Shown: one piece after another, positions 26,392 through 34,812 of the stretch
Numbering within the stretch: the stretch's first letter is position 1
How the letters are laid out: each line of letters begins with the position of its first letter
Source: G963675935 sp963803125
Lineage (GTDB): Bacteria; Planctomycetota; Planctomycetia; Pirellulales; Thermoguttaceae
DNA: 64,000 nucleotides
Reading direction: 5' to 3'
NCBI GenBank assembly: GCA_963803125.1
Contig: CAWDLR010000003.1
Coordinates: 2,790,001 to 2,854,000, forward strand
Program-made: the position numbers and the translations under genes
The notes under the pieces: generated by a model
The model's input: only the letters and a program-made list of their open reading frames with translations
Told to the model about the DNA's origin: nothing
Databases searched by the model: none

Positions 26392-27511
26392 AATCCTGTT
26401 GGTCGAGGACGATCCCGACAACGTCTGGGTGATGCGCAATCTCCTGGGCGACCGCTGGGACGAGCCGTTCGATCTGGTGCAGGTGGAATTGCTCTCGGCA
26501 GCGATCGAGCGCTGCGACGAAGACCATTTCGACGTGATCCTGCTGGATCTCAGCCTGCCGGACAGCCGCGGGCTGGAGACCTTCTTCGCCATGCACGCCC
26601 AGGCCGGCGACGTGCCGATTGTGGTTCTCTCGGGTTATAGCGACGAAGCCAGCGCCGTGAAGGCGGTGCAGGCGGGCGCGGAGGACTATCTGGTCAAAGG
26701 GCAGGTGAACGACCGGATGCTGGTCCGCTCGATTCGCTACGCCATCGAGCGCAGCCGCCGCCACCGCGCCGAAGAGACGATGCGCGATACATCCGAGGAG
26801 TTTCGCGCCGCCCAGGAAATCCAGCAGCGGCTCTATCCGGGCGAGTCGCCCAGTTTGCCGGGTTTCGAGATTGCCGGCGCGCTGTTTCCGGCCAAAGCGA
26901 CGGCGGGGGACTATTTCGACTACATTCCCATGCTCGACGGCTGCCTGGGCATCGTGCTAGGCGACGTCAGCAGCCACGGCATGGGGCCCGCCCTGCTGAT
27001 GTCGGAGACGCGGGCCTGCCTGCGCACGCTGGCGCAGATGTACTCGGACGTCGGCGAAATCCTCACGCGGGCCAACCGCCTGCTGGCCGCCGACGCCAGC
27101 GATTTCCATTACGTCACTTTGGCGTTGGCACGGCTCGACCCGCGCGATCGCTCGATGGTCTACGCCAGCGCCGGCCAGCGCGGATACCTGCTCGGCGCCG
27201 GCATCGACGCGACCGTGCTGGACAGCACCAGCCTGCCGCTGGGCGTTCACGCCGACACCGTCGTGCCGGCGGCGTCGCCGTTAGCGTTGAAATCGGGCGA
27301 TCTTTTCACCTTTTTTACCGATGGTCTGACCGAGGCGGAATCTCCGGGCCGCGTCCGCTTCGGCGTCGCCCGGACATTGCAGGTGATCCGTTCCGAGCGG
27401 GAGAGACCGGCCGCCGAGATCATCGAGATTCTGCACGAGCAGGTGCTCGGTTTCTGCCGCAGCGAGCCGCCGCAAGACGACGTCACGATTGTGATCGTGA
27501 AAGTGACGTAG
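26372..27511 (+). CDS. response regulator with PP2C (RsbU/SpoIIE-type) phosphatase output
   Basis: This 379-residue protein has an N-terminal receiver with phosphoacceptor Asp59 (VILLDLSLPDSRGLE) and Lys in YLVKGQVNDRM, a short helical linker (about 125-150, AAQEIQQRLYPGESPSLPG, the usual RsbU lead-in), then the PP2C phosphatase domain with metal-binding acids in AGDYFDYIP, GDVSSHGMGPALLM, FTDGLTEA and PPQDDVTIVIVKV. Such proteins dephosphorylate STAS anti-sigma antagonists when their receiver is activated. A STAS protein is encoded at 34.2 kb. It overlaps the upstream regulator gene. Confidence 0.95.
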   Translation: MVEQRIRILLVEDDPDNVWVMRNLLGDRWDEPFDLVQVELLSAAIERCDEDHFDVILLDLSLPDSRGLETFFAMHAQAGDVPIVVLSGYSDEASAVKAVQAGAEDYLVKGQVNDRMLVRSIRYAIERSRRHRAEETMRDTSEEFRAAQEIQQRLYPGESPSLPGFEIAGALFPAKATAGDYFDYIPMLDGCLGIVLGDVSSHGMGPALLMSETRACLRTLAQMYSDVGEILTRANRLLAADASDFHYVTLALARLDPRDRSMVYASAGQRGYLLGAGIDATVLDSTSLPLGVHADTVVPAASPLALKSGDLFTFFTDGLTEAESPGRVRFGVARTLQVIRSERERPAAEIIEILHEQVLGFCRSEPPQDDVTIVIVKVT

Positions 27512-27551
27512 GGTAGGGGCAGCCGCTTGCGGCTTCACGGCGGATCCCGAC

Positions 27552-27621
27552 GGTGGGGCAGACATTCTTGTCTGCCCTGCAAGATGCGGGAAAAGGGGCA
27601 GACAGGAATGTCTGCCCCACC
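27552..27621. repeat. palindromic repeat family F (GGGGCAGACATTCTTGTCTGCC type)
   Basis: Arms GGTGGGGCAGACATTCTTGT... and ...GACAGGAATGTCTGCCCCACC are inverted. A second copy lies at 56138-56207. This copy sits between the convergent PP2C regulator and dnaA genes. Confidence 0.88.
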
Positions 27622-27654
27622 GAACACACGATCTTCCCCTCTGGCAAGTTCGAA

Positions 27655-29082
27655 TCAACCGACGGCCAGCCGGCGTTCAACTTGGCGGATGGCGTCGTCG
27701 ACCGGCCAGTGGCGCTCGGCCAGATCGAGCTGGCGTCCGCTGGTCATCCAGCCGTCTACGCGTTTTTGTGCCGAGACGACCGTGCTATGGCTGCGGCGGC
27801 CGAAGAAGTGGCCGATTTCGCTCAAAGCGGCCCGCGTGTGTTTTCGCGCGAGCCACATTGCCAGCATCCGCGGGTGACTCACCCGTTTGCCCTTGACGTC
27901 CGATTGCAGACTGGCCGGTTCCAGCCCAAAAACCTCGCAGACGGCCTTTTCGATATCGTGCAGCCGCACGGCCCGGCCGCTATGGGCAATCAGATCGGCC
28001 AGCGCCTGTTCGGCCATCCCCAGCGAAATCGGCTGCCCGAGCGACTGGCTAGTGGCCAGCAGCCGGCACAGCGCGCCGGAAAGTTCGCGGGCATGATTGG
28101 TCAAGCGCGAGGCCACAAACTGCTGCACGTCGCCGGGGACGTGCAGCTCCATGCGCTTGGCCATCTCGGCAAGGATGCCCAGCCGCATGGCATAGTCGGG
28201 CGGCTCGATGCGGCAAACCAGTCCGCTGCTGAGCCGCGTGATCAACTCCGGCCCCAACTCGGGCAACTCGGCGGGCGAACGGTCGGCGGCGAAGACAAGC
28301 TGCCGCCCCTCCTGCAAGAAGGTGTCGATCGTGTGCAATAGCTCAACTTGTGTGGCCCGCTTGCCCACGAAGAATTGCAGATCGTCGAGCACCAACACGC
28401 CGACGCCGCGGTACTTGCGGCGAAAGCTGGGCAGGCCGCTGCCGCGCAACGCCTCGAGAAATTGGCTGGTGAACTGCTCGGCGGAAAGGTAAATGGTCGC
28501 CGTTCGCCCGCTCGATTTGCGGGCCGCAGTCCAGATCCCTTCCAGCAAGTGCGTCTTGCCGACGCCGGTCGGGCCGTAGAACATCAGCGGCGTCACGCGG
28601 CCGGGCCGGCGGACGGCCATCTCGGCCGAGGCGACCGCCAGTCGATTGGCGTCGCCGGCCACGAAGGTCTCCAGGCTGGCGAAGCGCCGCCGCGGCGGCG
28701 CGGCGTGCGATTCGGGCAAGGGCTTGGCGCGATCCGCCCGCGGCGGCGCAACCCGCAAGCCAGGCTGCACCTGCTGCTTCGAGCCGGTGTTCTCGGCGAG
28801 CCCAATCATCTCGCGGTCGCTCTCGGTTGAAGACGGGTCCAGGTAAAACTCGATGGACGAGTGATTGCCGACCACTTCGCGGCAGGCATCGCTGATGTCC
28901 CGTCGAAAGTTGGTGCGAATCCACTCCATGAAGAAGTGGTTCGGCGCGCCGATCCGCAGCACGTTGCCGTCGTAGTTCAAGCGCGTTCCCGCGCCGAACC
29001 ACAGATCAAATCTCTTCTGTCCGACCTTGTCGGCGATGGCAGCGCACAACGCCGACACGATCTCCTTATCGTCCTTGGTCAC
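27655..29082 (-). CDS. dnaA: chromosomal replication initiator protein DnaA
   Basis: This 475-residue initiator has domain I with WFGAGTRLNYDGN, a variable proline-rich linker, and an AAA+ domain III with Walker A GPTGVGKT at about 170-177 and Walker B LVLDDLQFF at about 231. Domain IV binds DNA with HPRMLAMWLARKHTRAALSEIG and the signature FGRRSHSTVVSAQKRV. It opens oriC by binding DnaA boxes. It is full length. No dnaN or recF follows, as is common in planctomycetes. It is convergent with the PP2C regulator, and no perfect DnaA box was found in the 900 bases upstream. Confidence 0.95.
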   Translation of the reverse strand: MTKDDKEIVSALCAAIADKVGQKRFDLWFGAGTRLNYDGNVLRIGAPNHFFMEWIRTNFRRDISDACREVVGNHSSIEFYLDPSSTESDREMIGLAENTGSKQQVQPGLRVAPPRADRAKPLPESHAAPPRRRFASLETFVAGDANRLAVASAEMAVRRPGRVTPLMFYGPTGVGKTHLLEGIWTAARKSSGRTATIYLSAEQFTSQFLEALRGSGLPSFRRKYRGVGVLVLDDLQFFVGKRATQVELLHTIDTFLQEGRQLVFAADRSPAELPELGPELITRLSSGLVCRIEPPDYAMRLGILAEMAKRMELHVPGDVQQFVASRLTNHARELSGALCRLLATSQSLGQPISLGMAEQALADLIAHSGRAVRLHDIEKAVCEVFGLEPASLQSDVKGKRVSHPRMLAMWLARKHTRAALSEIGHFFGRRSHSTVVSAQKRVDGWMTSGRQLDLAERHWPVDDAIRQVERRLAVG

Positions 29083-29984
29083 TTCCGCGGCGTCCTTGGC
29101 TCGACCTTATCGATTTCTGACACGAGGAAGACTAGATTCTAGCGACGCTAGCATTGCTGTCAAACCGCCGCTGGGGCCAGTGCCGCAATTCCCGCGCTGG
29201 TGAATCGAGCCCGGCGAAATCCTCGCAGAATCCGGTCACATCTCCGCCGGTCGCGCTGGAAAACTCTCACTCGCAGCGGAGGGCCGGGGTGGAAAACGTG
29301 TCGAAACCGCGCGTGCCAAACAACGCCGCGCAAACGCAAAACCATAGTCCATCGGCAATTGAATCGCCGACCGTAAGATTATCGCACGGACTGGCGCGAG
29401 CACAAGCCCTGATCGTCGCTCGGAAAATTATTCCGCTGGCGCCGTTTGTGTTGCCGGACGGCACTCGAAGGTGGCCGGCCTCATTTCCCTCCGCGCTGCG
29501 GCAGAGTCCCCAAACCGCCAGGTCGTCACGCGCGCGGACGCGATTGCCGCGCCGCGGTCATGCGGGACTTAGGTTGTCAACAATTCCCTTCCTTCTTTTA
29601 TCCCCTTGCGAGGAAAACTCCAGAGGCGGCTTGCCCGTCGAGCGGTTGCCGCTGGATGGAAGCGGCGCCGCCGCGGCGCGAATCGGCGGATTATCTCAGT
29701 AACTCTGCCGAAGGTTGGAGAACTCCGGCTCGCTGGAGGCCACGCTTGGCCTGTTCAATCGTGTTTCAGCACTGCCGGACAAGCCGGCAGTGGCAGCCGG
29801 GGTACTTGCCGGCCGCGCGAGCCGGCTGTTGGAGGTTGGCGGGCGGAAAAAGCGGATTATTCGGCACATCCGCCGCGGGAATCGGAGTTTTTTTTGCGCC
29901 CCCTCTTGCAATTTCCTGTCTGGCGGTCGAGAATAGGGGGTACGCTGCCGCGGTGTTTTCTCGGAGATTCCCGGAGGGCTGCTC
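29083..29984. other. 900-base non-coding region upstream of dnaA
   Basis: Divergent genes (dnaA on minus, the CcbP-like gene on plus) leave this unusually long gap. It contains short AT-rich islands (GGAAAATTATTCC near 29421, TTATCTCAG near 29691, a run of eight T near 29887) and a hairpin CTGCCGG...CCGGCAG near 29772-29790. No reading frame is convincing and no TTATCCACA sequence is present on either strand. Confidence 0.5.
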
Positions 29985-30428
29985 ATGTCGCAGACGAATG
30001 AGTCTCATCTCACCTCGCAGGTCAACAATCGCCATGTCGATGGCCGTCCGTACCATTTTCCCGCCCTGAACCAGGACGACCGCATTCGCAAGATCTTCGG
30101 GCTGTCGAGCGATGCGGCGCTGCCGTTGGTCCGCGAGGAGAGCCTGGCCGTTTACTACGACCACCTGGTTGCGAATTTGACCCTGCCTTTCGATGCGCTC
30201 TATTGCCAAAACGGCGGCAAGATGCGTCACCTGATCCACTACGTTCAGGTGACGGAGTTGTTGAACCCGCGGCACGGCCGCAACCACACCCATCATGGAA
30301 TCGTGGGCAGGGCGCACCATCATCGCGAGGTCTTGGAACTGCCTCTGGCCGAGTTCGGCGTCATGGAGGACAACCCGAACTGCGAATTGATCGACGACTA
30401 CGCGTACTGGTTCGTCAATTGCCGGTAG
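29985..30428 (+). CDS. CcbP-like (calcium-binding domain) hypothetical protein
   Basis: This 147-residue cytoplasmic protein ends in LELPLAEFGVMEDNPNCELI and DDYAYWFVNCR, which resembles the closing motif of the CcbP calcium-binding domain (acidic residues followed by DYxxWF). A central histidine-rich segment (GRNHTHHGIVGRAHHHRE) is unusual and could bind metal. A GGAGGG ribosome site lies nine bases before the ATG. The function is unknown; the family link is tentative. Confidence 0.55.
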   Translation: MSQTNESHLTSQVNNRHVDGRPYHFPALNQDDRIRKIFGLSSDAALPLVREESLAVYYDHLVANLTLPFDALYCQNGGKMRHLIHYVQVTELLNPRHGRNHTHHGIVGRAHHHREVLELPLAEFGVMEDNPNCELIDDYAYWFVNCR

Positions 30429-30432
30429 ACGG

Positions 30433-30575
30433 GCCAATCGAGCGCCGCTTACGCCACGTCGAATGCTGCGATCGGTTTGTCTGGTGGCATCGGCGGGCGG
30501 GACGCCCGCGCTCCGGAGATGCTGGCTACCGACTCGCCGGCCAATTGAGTGCTGCTTGCGCCACGTCGAATGCCG
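30433..30575. repeat. duplicated 3' end of the glycosyltransferase gene flanking a palindromic repeat
   Basis: A segment of about 36 bases with CGCCACGTCGAATGC occurs at 30433-30468 and again at 30540-30575, where it is the 3' end of the glycosyltransferase. Between the copies is the palindrome GGCGGGCGGGACGCCCGCG (near 30493). The copies have diverged. It looks like a repeat insertion that duplicated its target and replaced the original C-terminus. Confidence 0.65.
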
Positions 30576-31662
30576 CGCGCGGCCTGCCCAGGCGCTGGGC
30601 GTTGGCGGCCAATTGGTCGAGCCGGCCGGGCGTGGCCAGCAGTTGATCCAATTTGTAAGGCAGCGTGGCAACGTTGTTCAGCTTGATTGCGGCGGCGTTT
30701 TCCAAGAGGAAATCGCTGTTGCGGCTCTCCTGGCCGGGGATCGGATTGACGATGGCCATCGGCGTGCCGCGTGCGAGGGCCTCGGAGGTGGTCAGCCCGC
30801 CTGGCTTTGACACCACTAGGTCGGCCGCCGCCATCAACTCATCCATTTCGGTGGTGAAGCCGAGCACGTGGGCGATGTGTCGTGGCGGCACGGCGATCTG
30901 CTCGAGCCGGGTCTTCAATTCGGCGTTGCGGCCGGCAACCACGACCAGTTCGATGGGCTTTTCGACGCGGAGAGTGCTTTCGAAAAGCCTCTCGATTGGG
31001 CCGACGCCGAACCCGCCCGCCAGTTGCAGCAGCACGGGCCGGCCGCCGCCGAGGCCGTGCCGCCGGCGGCATTCCGACCGATCTTTCGGCTCGCTGAAAG
31101 CGGGATGGATTGGAATCCCGCTCACCACGAGGTCTGCCGCCGGCACGCCCCAGTGCTGCAAATTCAGTGCGCCTTCCTCGGTGGCGGTAAAGTAGCGGTC
31201 GCAGGGCTGATTGACCCAGAGCCGATGCGTCTCGAAGTCGGTGGTGACCGTCAGTTGCGGAGTTGCGATCTCGCCTTTGCGCCGCAATGCCGCGATCATT
31301 TCGGCGGGGAGGAAGTGTGTGTTGACGACGACGTCCCAGGTTTCGCCGCGGAGAAACTTCAGGAAGCGGCGCAGATTGAGCTTCTCGACCAGCAGCCGCA
31401 GGCGGTCGCTCTTGTGCTGTGCCGAGGGAACGCGATCAAGCAGATCGTAGAAATATCCCAGCGCGTGGGGCACCCGATTCACCAGGTCGAGATACGCCCG
31501 GCCGTAGATTCGCCGGAAGGCGGCGTTGGTGAAGTCGAGCACGTCGAGATTCTGCACGACAGCGTCGGCATCGAGCCGCCGCAGGGCCAACTCAACGGCC
31601 TCAGCCGCGCGCAAATGGCCGGCGCCGACGGAGGCCGACAGGACCAAGATTCGGCGAGACAT
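30526..31662 (-). CDS. GT28-family glycosyltransferase (MGDG synthase / MurG-like)
   Basis: This 378-residue GT-B fold enzyme has an N-terminal acceptor domain with ILVLSASVGAGHLRAAEAVE, typical of monogalactosyl/diglucosyl diacylglycerol synthases, and a C-terminal donor domain with VVSKPGGLTTSEALARGTP and NPIPGQESRN, which binds the nucleotide sugar. It likely glycosylates a membrane lipid at the inner membrane surface. The last few residues come from a repeat-duplicated segment. It follows the SHOCT-like gene with seven bases between. Confidence 0.9.
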   Translation of the reverse strand: MSRRILVLSASVGAGHLRAAEAVELALRRLDADAVVQNLDVLDFTNAAFRRIYGRAYLDLVNRVPHALGYFYDLLDRVPSAQHKSDRLRLLVEKLNLRRFLKFLRGETWDVVVNTHFLPAEMIAALRRKGEIATPQLTVTTDFETHRLWVNQPCDRYFTATEEGALNLQHWGVPAADLVVSGIPIHPAFSEPKDRSECRRRHGLGGGRPVLLQLAGGFGVGPIERLFESTLRVEKPIELVVVAGRNAELKTRLEQIAVPPRHIAHVLGFTTEMDELMAAADLVVSKPGGLTTSEALARGTPMAIVNPIPGQESRNSDFLLENAAAIKLNNVATLPYKLDQLLATPGRLDQLAANAQRLGRPRAAFDVAQAALNWPASR

Positions 31663-31669
31663 GGCTCCG

Positions 31670-31936
31670 CTATCGTTCCTTGCGCTTCAATTCGGAGTCA
31701 TGCTCTTTGAGGAACTCGCGGAGCTCGTCGGCGAAGCCCAACAGCCGCTCCCATTGCTCGACGTAGAGCGTCACCGGCATGCGTTGCAGACCGTAGAGGC
31801 TCACGCCCCCCTTGCTGCTGACTTTGCAGTAGAGCGCGCCGCGTTTCGGCGACTCTTGGTCGGCCAAGAGTTTCGAGGCTTGATCGACCGTGAGTTTTCC
31901 CTCTGCCACTTGGGCGAGGATCTCTTCCTTCTTCAT
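31670..31936 (-). CDS. small SHOCT-like protein
   Basis: This 88-residue protein begins with KKEEILAQVAEGKLTVDQASKLLAD, a helix-turn-helix pair like the SHOCT/DUF2089 C-terminal oligomerisation motif, and ends in a charged helix (FADELREFLKEHDSELKRK). It is likely a small adaptor or regulator. The glycosyltransferase gene follows seven bases downstream, so both belong to one operon. Confidence 0.65.
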   Translation of the reverse strand: MKKEEILAQVAEGKLTVDQASKLLADQESPKRGALYCKVSSKGGVSLYGLQRMPVTLYVEQWERLLGFADELREFLKEHDSELKRKER

Positions 31937-32154
31937 TTTGGTTCTCCCGCAATTGCGTCATCGCCGCCGCTCTCGCGAAGGGAGAGGGCTCAGAAGTTCC
32001 CCTATCGTAGCGAAAAAACGTACTATTCAATAGCCCCCCGCCCAGAATAACAGAAAAATGGGCCACGCCCCCCATTTCCCGCGGTCGCCAGCCGATCTTG
32101 CCCGGTTTGCCCCAATGGCAAATCCCCACCATATTTGCTATACTCTTAAGCGTC
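31937..32154. promoter_or_regulatory. divergent promoter region between the SHOCT-like and CHAD genes
   Basis: TATACT at 32139-32144 lies 11 bases before the CHAD start and could be a -10 box. AT-rich sequence at 32005-32035 (AAAAAACGTACTATTCAATAG) may serve the opposite strand. Neither has a convincing -35 partner. Confidence 0.3.
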
Positions 32155-33157
32155 ATGGATTGCGAGCATCGACGACAGGCCGTCAAGTATATCCGTCAGC
32201 AGGCCAGGCAGCTTGCGCGACAGTTGGACGGCGTGCGCGCGGCCGAGGACATTGAATACGTACACCGTGCCCGGGTCGCCACGCGGCGGCTGCGGGCGTC
32301 GTTGGCGATGTTCGGGCGGTGTTTCGCGCCGAAGCGGGTCGAACGATGGCGTAAGGCGATCCGCCGGCTGACTCGATCGTTGGGCGATGCCCGCGACCGC
32401 GACGTACAGATCGAGTTCCTCTGCGGCGCTGTCGGCGCTTGGGGCGAAGGAGTGTTTTCCGGGCATTGCCCACGTGCTGGTGCAATTGGAGCACGATCGC
32501 GAACAGTTGCAGCGGAAAGTGGTCAAGGCGGCCGACCGCATCGAGGCCGACGGCGTGCTGCGAAAGATCCGGCTTAGAGCCGAGGAGTTTCTCGACCGGC
32601 CGAGTTTGATTCCCCACTGTCTGCACGCCCCCGAGGCGTGCCAGCCGCTGAGGGAGCACGTGCAAGGGCAACTGGACGACATGCTCCAATACGAGGACAG
32701 TCTGGCCGACGCCGAGGATCGCCAGCGGCACCACGCGATGCGAATCGCGGTGAAGCGGCTGCGATATACGATCGAGGTTTCGCGGCCGATGTGCGCGGGG
32801 CGGCTGGATGCGGCGGTCGAGACGGTCAAGCGCGTGCAGACGCTGTTGGGCGAGGTCCACGATTGCGACGTCTGGCTCGATCATCTTGATGCCTTTGCTG
32901 CGGAACAGCGGGACCGCATCGTTGCCATGTTCGGTCATGCGGGCCGATTCCTGCGTTTGCAGCCCGGCATCGAGTACTTGCGGAACGACCGTTATAGCCA
33001 TCGTCAGGCGACCTTCGACGAACTAGTGAGATTGTGGGCGGAATTGAAGGAGCGGCGTTTCTGGGAGGAGTTGGCTCGTGCCGCCGATCCTACGGCAGCC
33101 GGCCCATCTACCCCCGCCGCCGCCGAGCCGCAATCGCAGCCGTCGTCGAGCGCGTAG
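32155..33157 (+). pseudogene. CHAD-domain protein, one frameshift
   Basis: Residues up to about 94 are read in one frame (YVHRARVATRRLRASLAMF, LTRSLGDARDRDVQIEFL) and the rest in the next (AHVLVQLEHDREQLQRK, MRIAVKRLRYTIEVSRP, LGEVHDCDVWLDHL). Together they give a complete CHAD domain of about 330 residues: two four-helix bundles lined with histidine and arginine that bind polyphosphate. One extra base near 32440-32450 (GCGCTTGGGGCGAAG) causes the break. Either the gene is newly inactive or the base is an assembly error. Confidence 0.85.
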
Positions 33158-33650
33158 GTCTTGTGCGGGACGGGTGGAGACCACTTCCTTCAGCTCGACC
33201 GTCGGCCGGCGGGCAACGGCTCGCCGCCGGGCCCAGGACCGCTGGGTTTTCGGCGATGGGGTGGCAGTTGCACTGCCACCCCTGAATTTCCCGCATGTCC
33301 TCGGGGGTGGCAGTGCAACTGCCACCCCAACAATGTCCCCATCTCGAAGAACTGATCGGCCCTGTCGCCGGGCGGACAGGCCAACCACTACACTCTTTAG
33401 TGGTATTCGCGGCTGTTTCTCCCGCGTTTTTCTCCCCAATCGCTCTTTGCGGCAAACTGCAAGCTAGTTTTTCAACAACGGGCTTGCATCATGGCTGCCG
33501 AATAGCGGGCAGGTTGCGGCGGCGAGCGAAAGATGTTGGCCGCTTGCCGCGGGGGCGGACAGCCGGCACGATCCACAAACCTCGATCAGTTTGTGCAGAG
33601 CTCGCAGATTACTTCGCAGCTAAGATTTACGGAAACCATGTAGTTTGCCG
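33158..33650. other. intergenic, holds a MITE-like repeat element
   Basis: No gene is recognised. The repeat element at 33234-33364 occupies the middle of the gap. The remaining 33365-33650 stretch shows no feature that I can name. Confidence 0.45.
33234..33364. repeat. MITE-like element with leader inverted repeats and two internal palindromes
   Basis: The termini CAGGACCGCTGGGTTTTCGG (33234-33253) and CGAAGAACTGATCGGCCCTG (33345-33364) are imperfect inverted repeats. Inside lie two palindromes of the GGTGGCAGTTGCACTGCCACC kind (about 33258-33282 and 33303-33328), related to 17408-17472. The leader motif is shared with 9699-9716, 11232-11251 and 34779-34800, so the leader and the palindrome behave as separable modules. 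Confidence 0.7.
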
Positions 33651-33974
33651 ATGGAAAAGAGCGAACAACATGGTGCCGGCGATTCAGGCGCCCATGATGC
33701 CGTCCCGTCGAAAGGTCCGGGTCTTTCACTGGGATTTCTTGAGAAGGCTGGAAGAGAGATGATCGACATGCCGCTTGACGATCGGGTACTCACCGCGTTA
33801 GAGCGCAACCCCTACCTTGCACGCCGCAACTTGCGGTTCGAAACCAGCGCCGGTCGCGTCACATTGCGGGGCGTAGTCAACACCTATTTCCAGAAGCAGA
33901 TGGCTCAAGAGTCGCTCCGCAACATCGAGGGAGTCGACGAGATCGCCAACGAGCTGGAAGTCTGCTGGGGATGA
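33651..33974 (+). CDS. BON-domain protein
   Basis: This 107-residue protein has a single BON domain: LDDRVLTALERNPYLARRNL, FETSAGRVTLRGVVNTYFQK and ESLRNIEGVDEIANELEV. BON domains bind membranes or phospholipids and occur in osmotic shock proteins and secretins. No signal peptide is visible. The ATG at 33651 is chosen over a TTG six bases upstream; a start at 33762 would leave just the domain. Confidence 0.8.
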   Translation: MEKSEQHGAGDSGAHDAVPSKGPGLSLGFLEKAGREMIDMPLDDRVLTALERNPYLARRNLRFETSAGRVTLRGVVNTYFQKQMAQESLRNIEGVDEIANELEVCWG

Positions 33975-34132
33975 TTGCAGAACGACGCTGAAGGGGCAAG
34001 AGTAAACCGCTGCCGCTGCAGAGGCGGCAGTTGAACCGTCGCTCCAAATCCGCATTGCGGCTTACAGCGGGGCGGGACAAGCGACAAAGCCCCACTGCCC
34101 GCTGCCTCGACGAAAAAGGTGTTTCACGACCC

Positions 34133-34188
34133 GTAGGTTATGCTTCAGCATAACAAGAAGCACGCTGTTATGCTAAAGCATAACCTAC
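34133..34188. repeat. palindromic repeat family G (GTAGGTTATGCTTCAGCATAAC type)
   Basis: Arms GTAGGTTATGCTTCAGCATA... and ...TATGCTAAAGCATAACCTAC are inverted. A related single arm lies at about 5505-5520 (GTAGGCTATGCCTTAGC). A second, outer pair GGTGTTTCAC (34118) and GTGAAACAGC (34201) encloses it. Confidence 0.8.
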
Positions 34189-34245
34189 CTCCTTGCCGCT
34201 TGTGAAACAGCGTCTAAGCAGCGGCAGACTCCCGAGAAGGTCAGT

Positions 34246-34605
34246 TCAGCGCGGTTGACGCGGCAGTTCGCGTCCCATCACGGCTGCGCGGCGGTTCTCG
34301 TAGGCCGGCAGCCGATCGTCCAGGCGGCAAGTGTGCAGCACCTCGCGATTGACCGCGGACAGGCCGCACAACCTTATAACGCCGCTGTGCTTCTCGATTC
34401 GCCCGTGCAACTGCAGCAACTGCGCGATCAGCCGACTGGTCAACAGGCGGATTTGATCGAGCTCCAGGACGAGGCGATAAGTAAAGTGCTGTTGCAGAAG
34501 ACGCCAAATCCGTTCTGCCAGTTGAGGTGCGTCGGTCTCGGCCTCATCCAGATTGGCAACCCGCACCAACAGCCAATCGGGACCGCGCTCGAACGTCCAG
34601 CCCAC
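34246..34605 (-). CDS. STAS-domain protein (anti-sigma factor antagonist type)
   Basis: The 119-residue reading shows the STAS fold: LLVRVANLDEAE, RLVLELDQIRLLTSRLIAQL with the loop that carries the phosphorylatable Ser (LTSRLI), then SGVIRLCGLSAVNREVL. Such proteins are dephosphorylated by PP2C phosphatases and then bind anti-sigma kinases. The GTG start has no ribosome site. A better one, AAGGAGGG, precedes an ATG at 34627 whose frame stops after 27 codons; removing one base near 34606 would join it to the STAS frame, giving MSATAPGVGWTFERG. A frameshift or assembly error at the N-terminus is therefore likely. Confidence 0.75.
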   Translation of the reverse strand: MGWTFERGPDWLLVRVANLDEAETDAPQLAERIWRLLQQHFTYRLVLELDQIRLLTSRLIAQLLQLHGRIEKHSGVIRLCGLSAVNREVLHTCRLDDRLPAYENRRAAVMGRELPRQPR

Positions 34606-34778
34606 AGCCCGGGGCGGTCGCTGACATAACGTCCCTCCTTCTACGCTATGAACAAACGGAGCGCCAAGAAAACTCCAACCAACCAGCTATCTTAGCAGTA
34701 ATCGTTTTATTCGCAACCCCCCCCTCGCGTTTCGTCTGGTGCTGCGAGAACGTCGGTGTAGTGCCGCCGCGACGGGCT

Positions 34779-34812
34779 CAGGACCGATCAGTTTTCCAAT
34801 CTAGGTGGCACG
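34779..34812. repeat. MITE leader motif and 9-bp target site before the tandem IS array
   Basis: CAGGACCGATCAGTTTTCC (34779-34797) matches the leader seen at 33234 and 9699. GGTGGCACG at 34804-34812 is the target sequence repeated before, between and after the three IS copies (36351-36359, 37899-37907, 39445-39453). Confidence 0.75.

Noticed and set aside
27636..27660. GTTCGAATC sequence resembling a tRNA T-loop
   Set aside because: No acceptor stem, anticodon arm or D-loop could be paired around it. It lies just beyond the dnaA stop.
29154..29702. Open frame in the region before the CcbP-like gene
   Set aside because: Composition is random-like, both strands are open to similar extent, and no motif or ribosome site supports it.
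29083..29984. Possible replication origin upstream of dnaA
   Set aside because: The gap is long and has AT-rich spots, but no TTATCCACA-type DnaA box was found on either strand and no iteron cluster is visible. GC skew could not be computed by eye.
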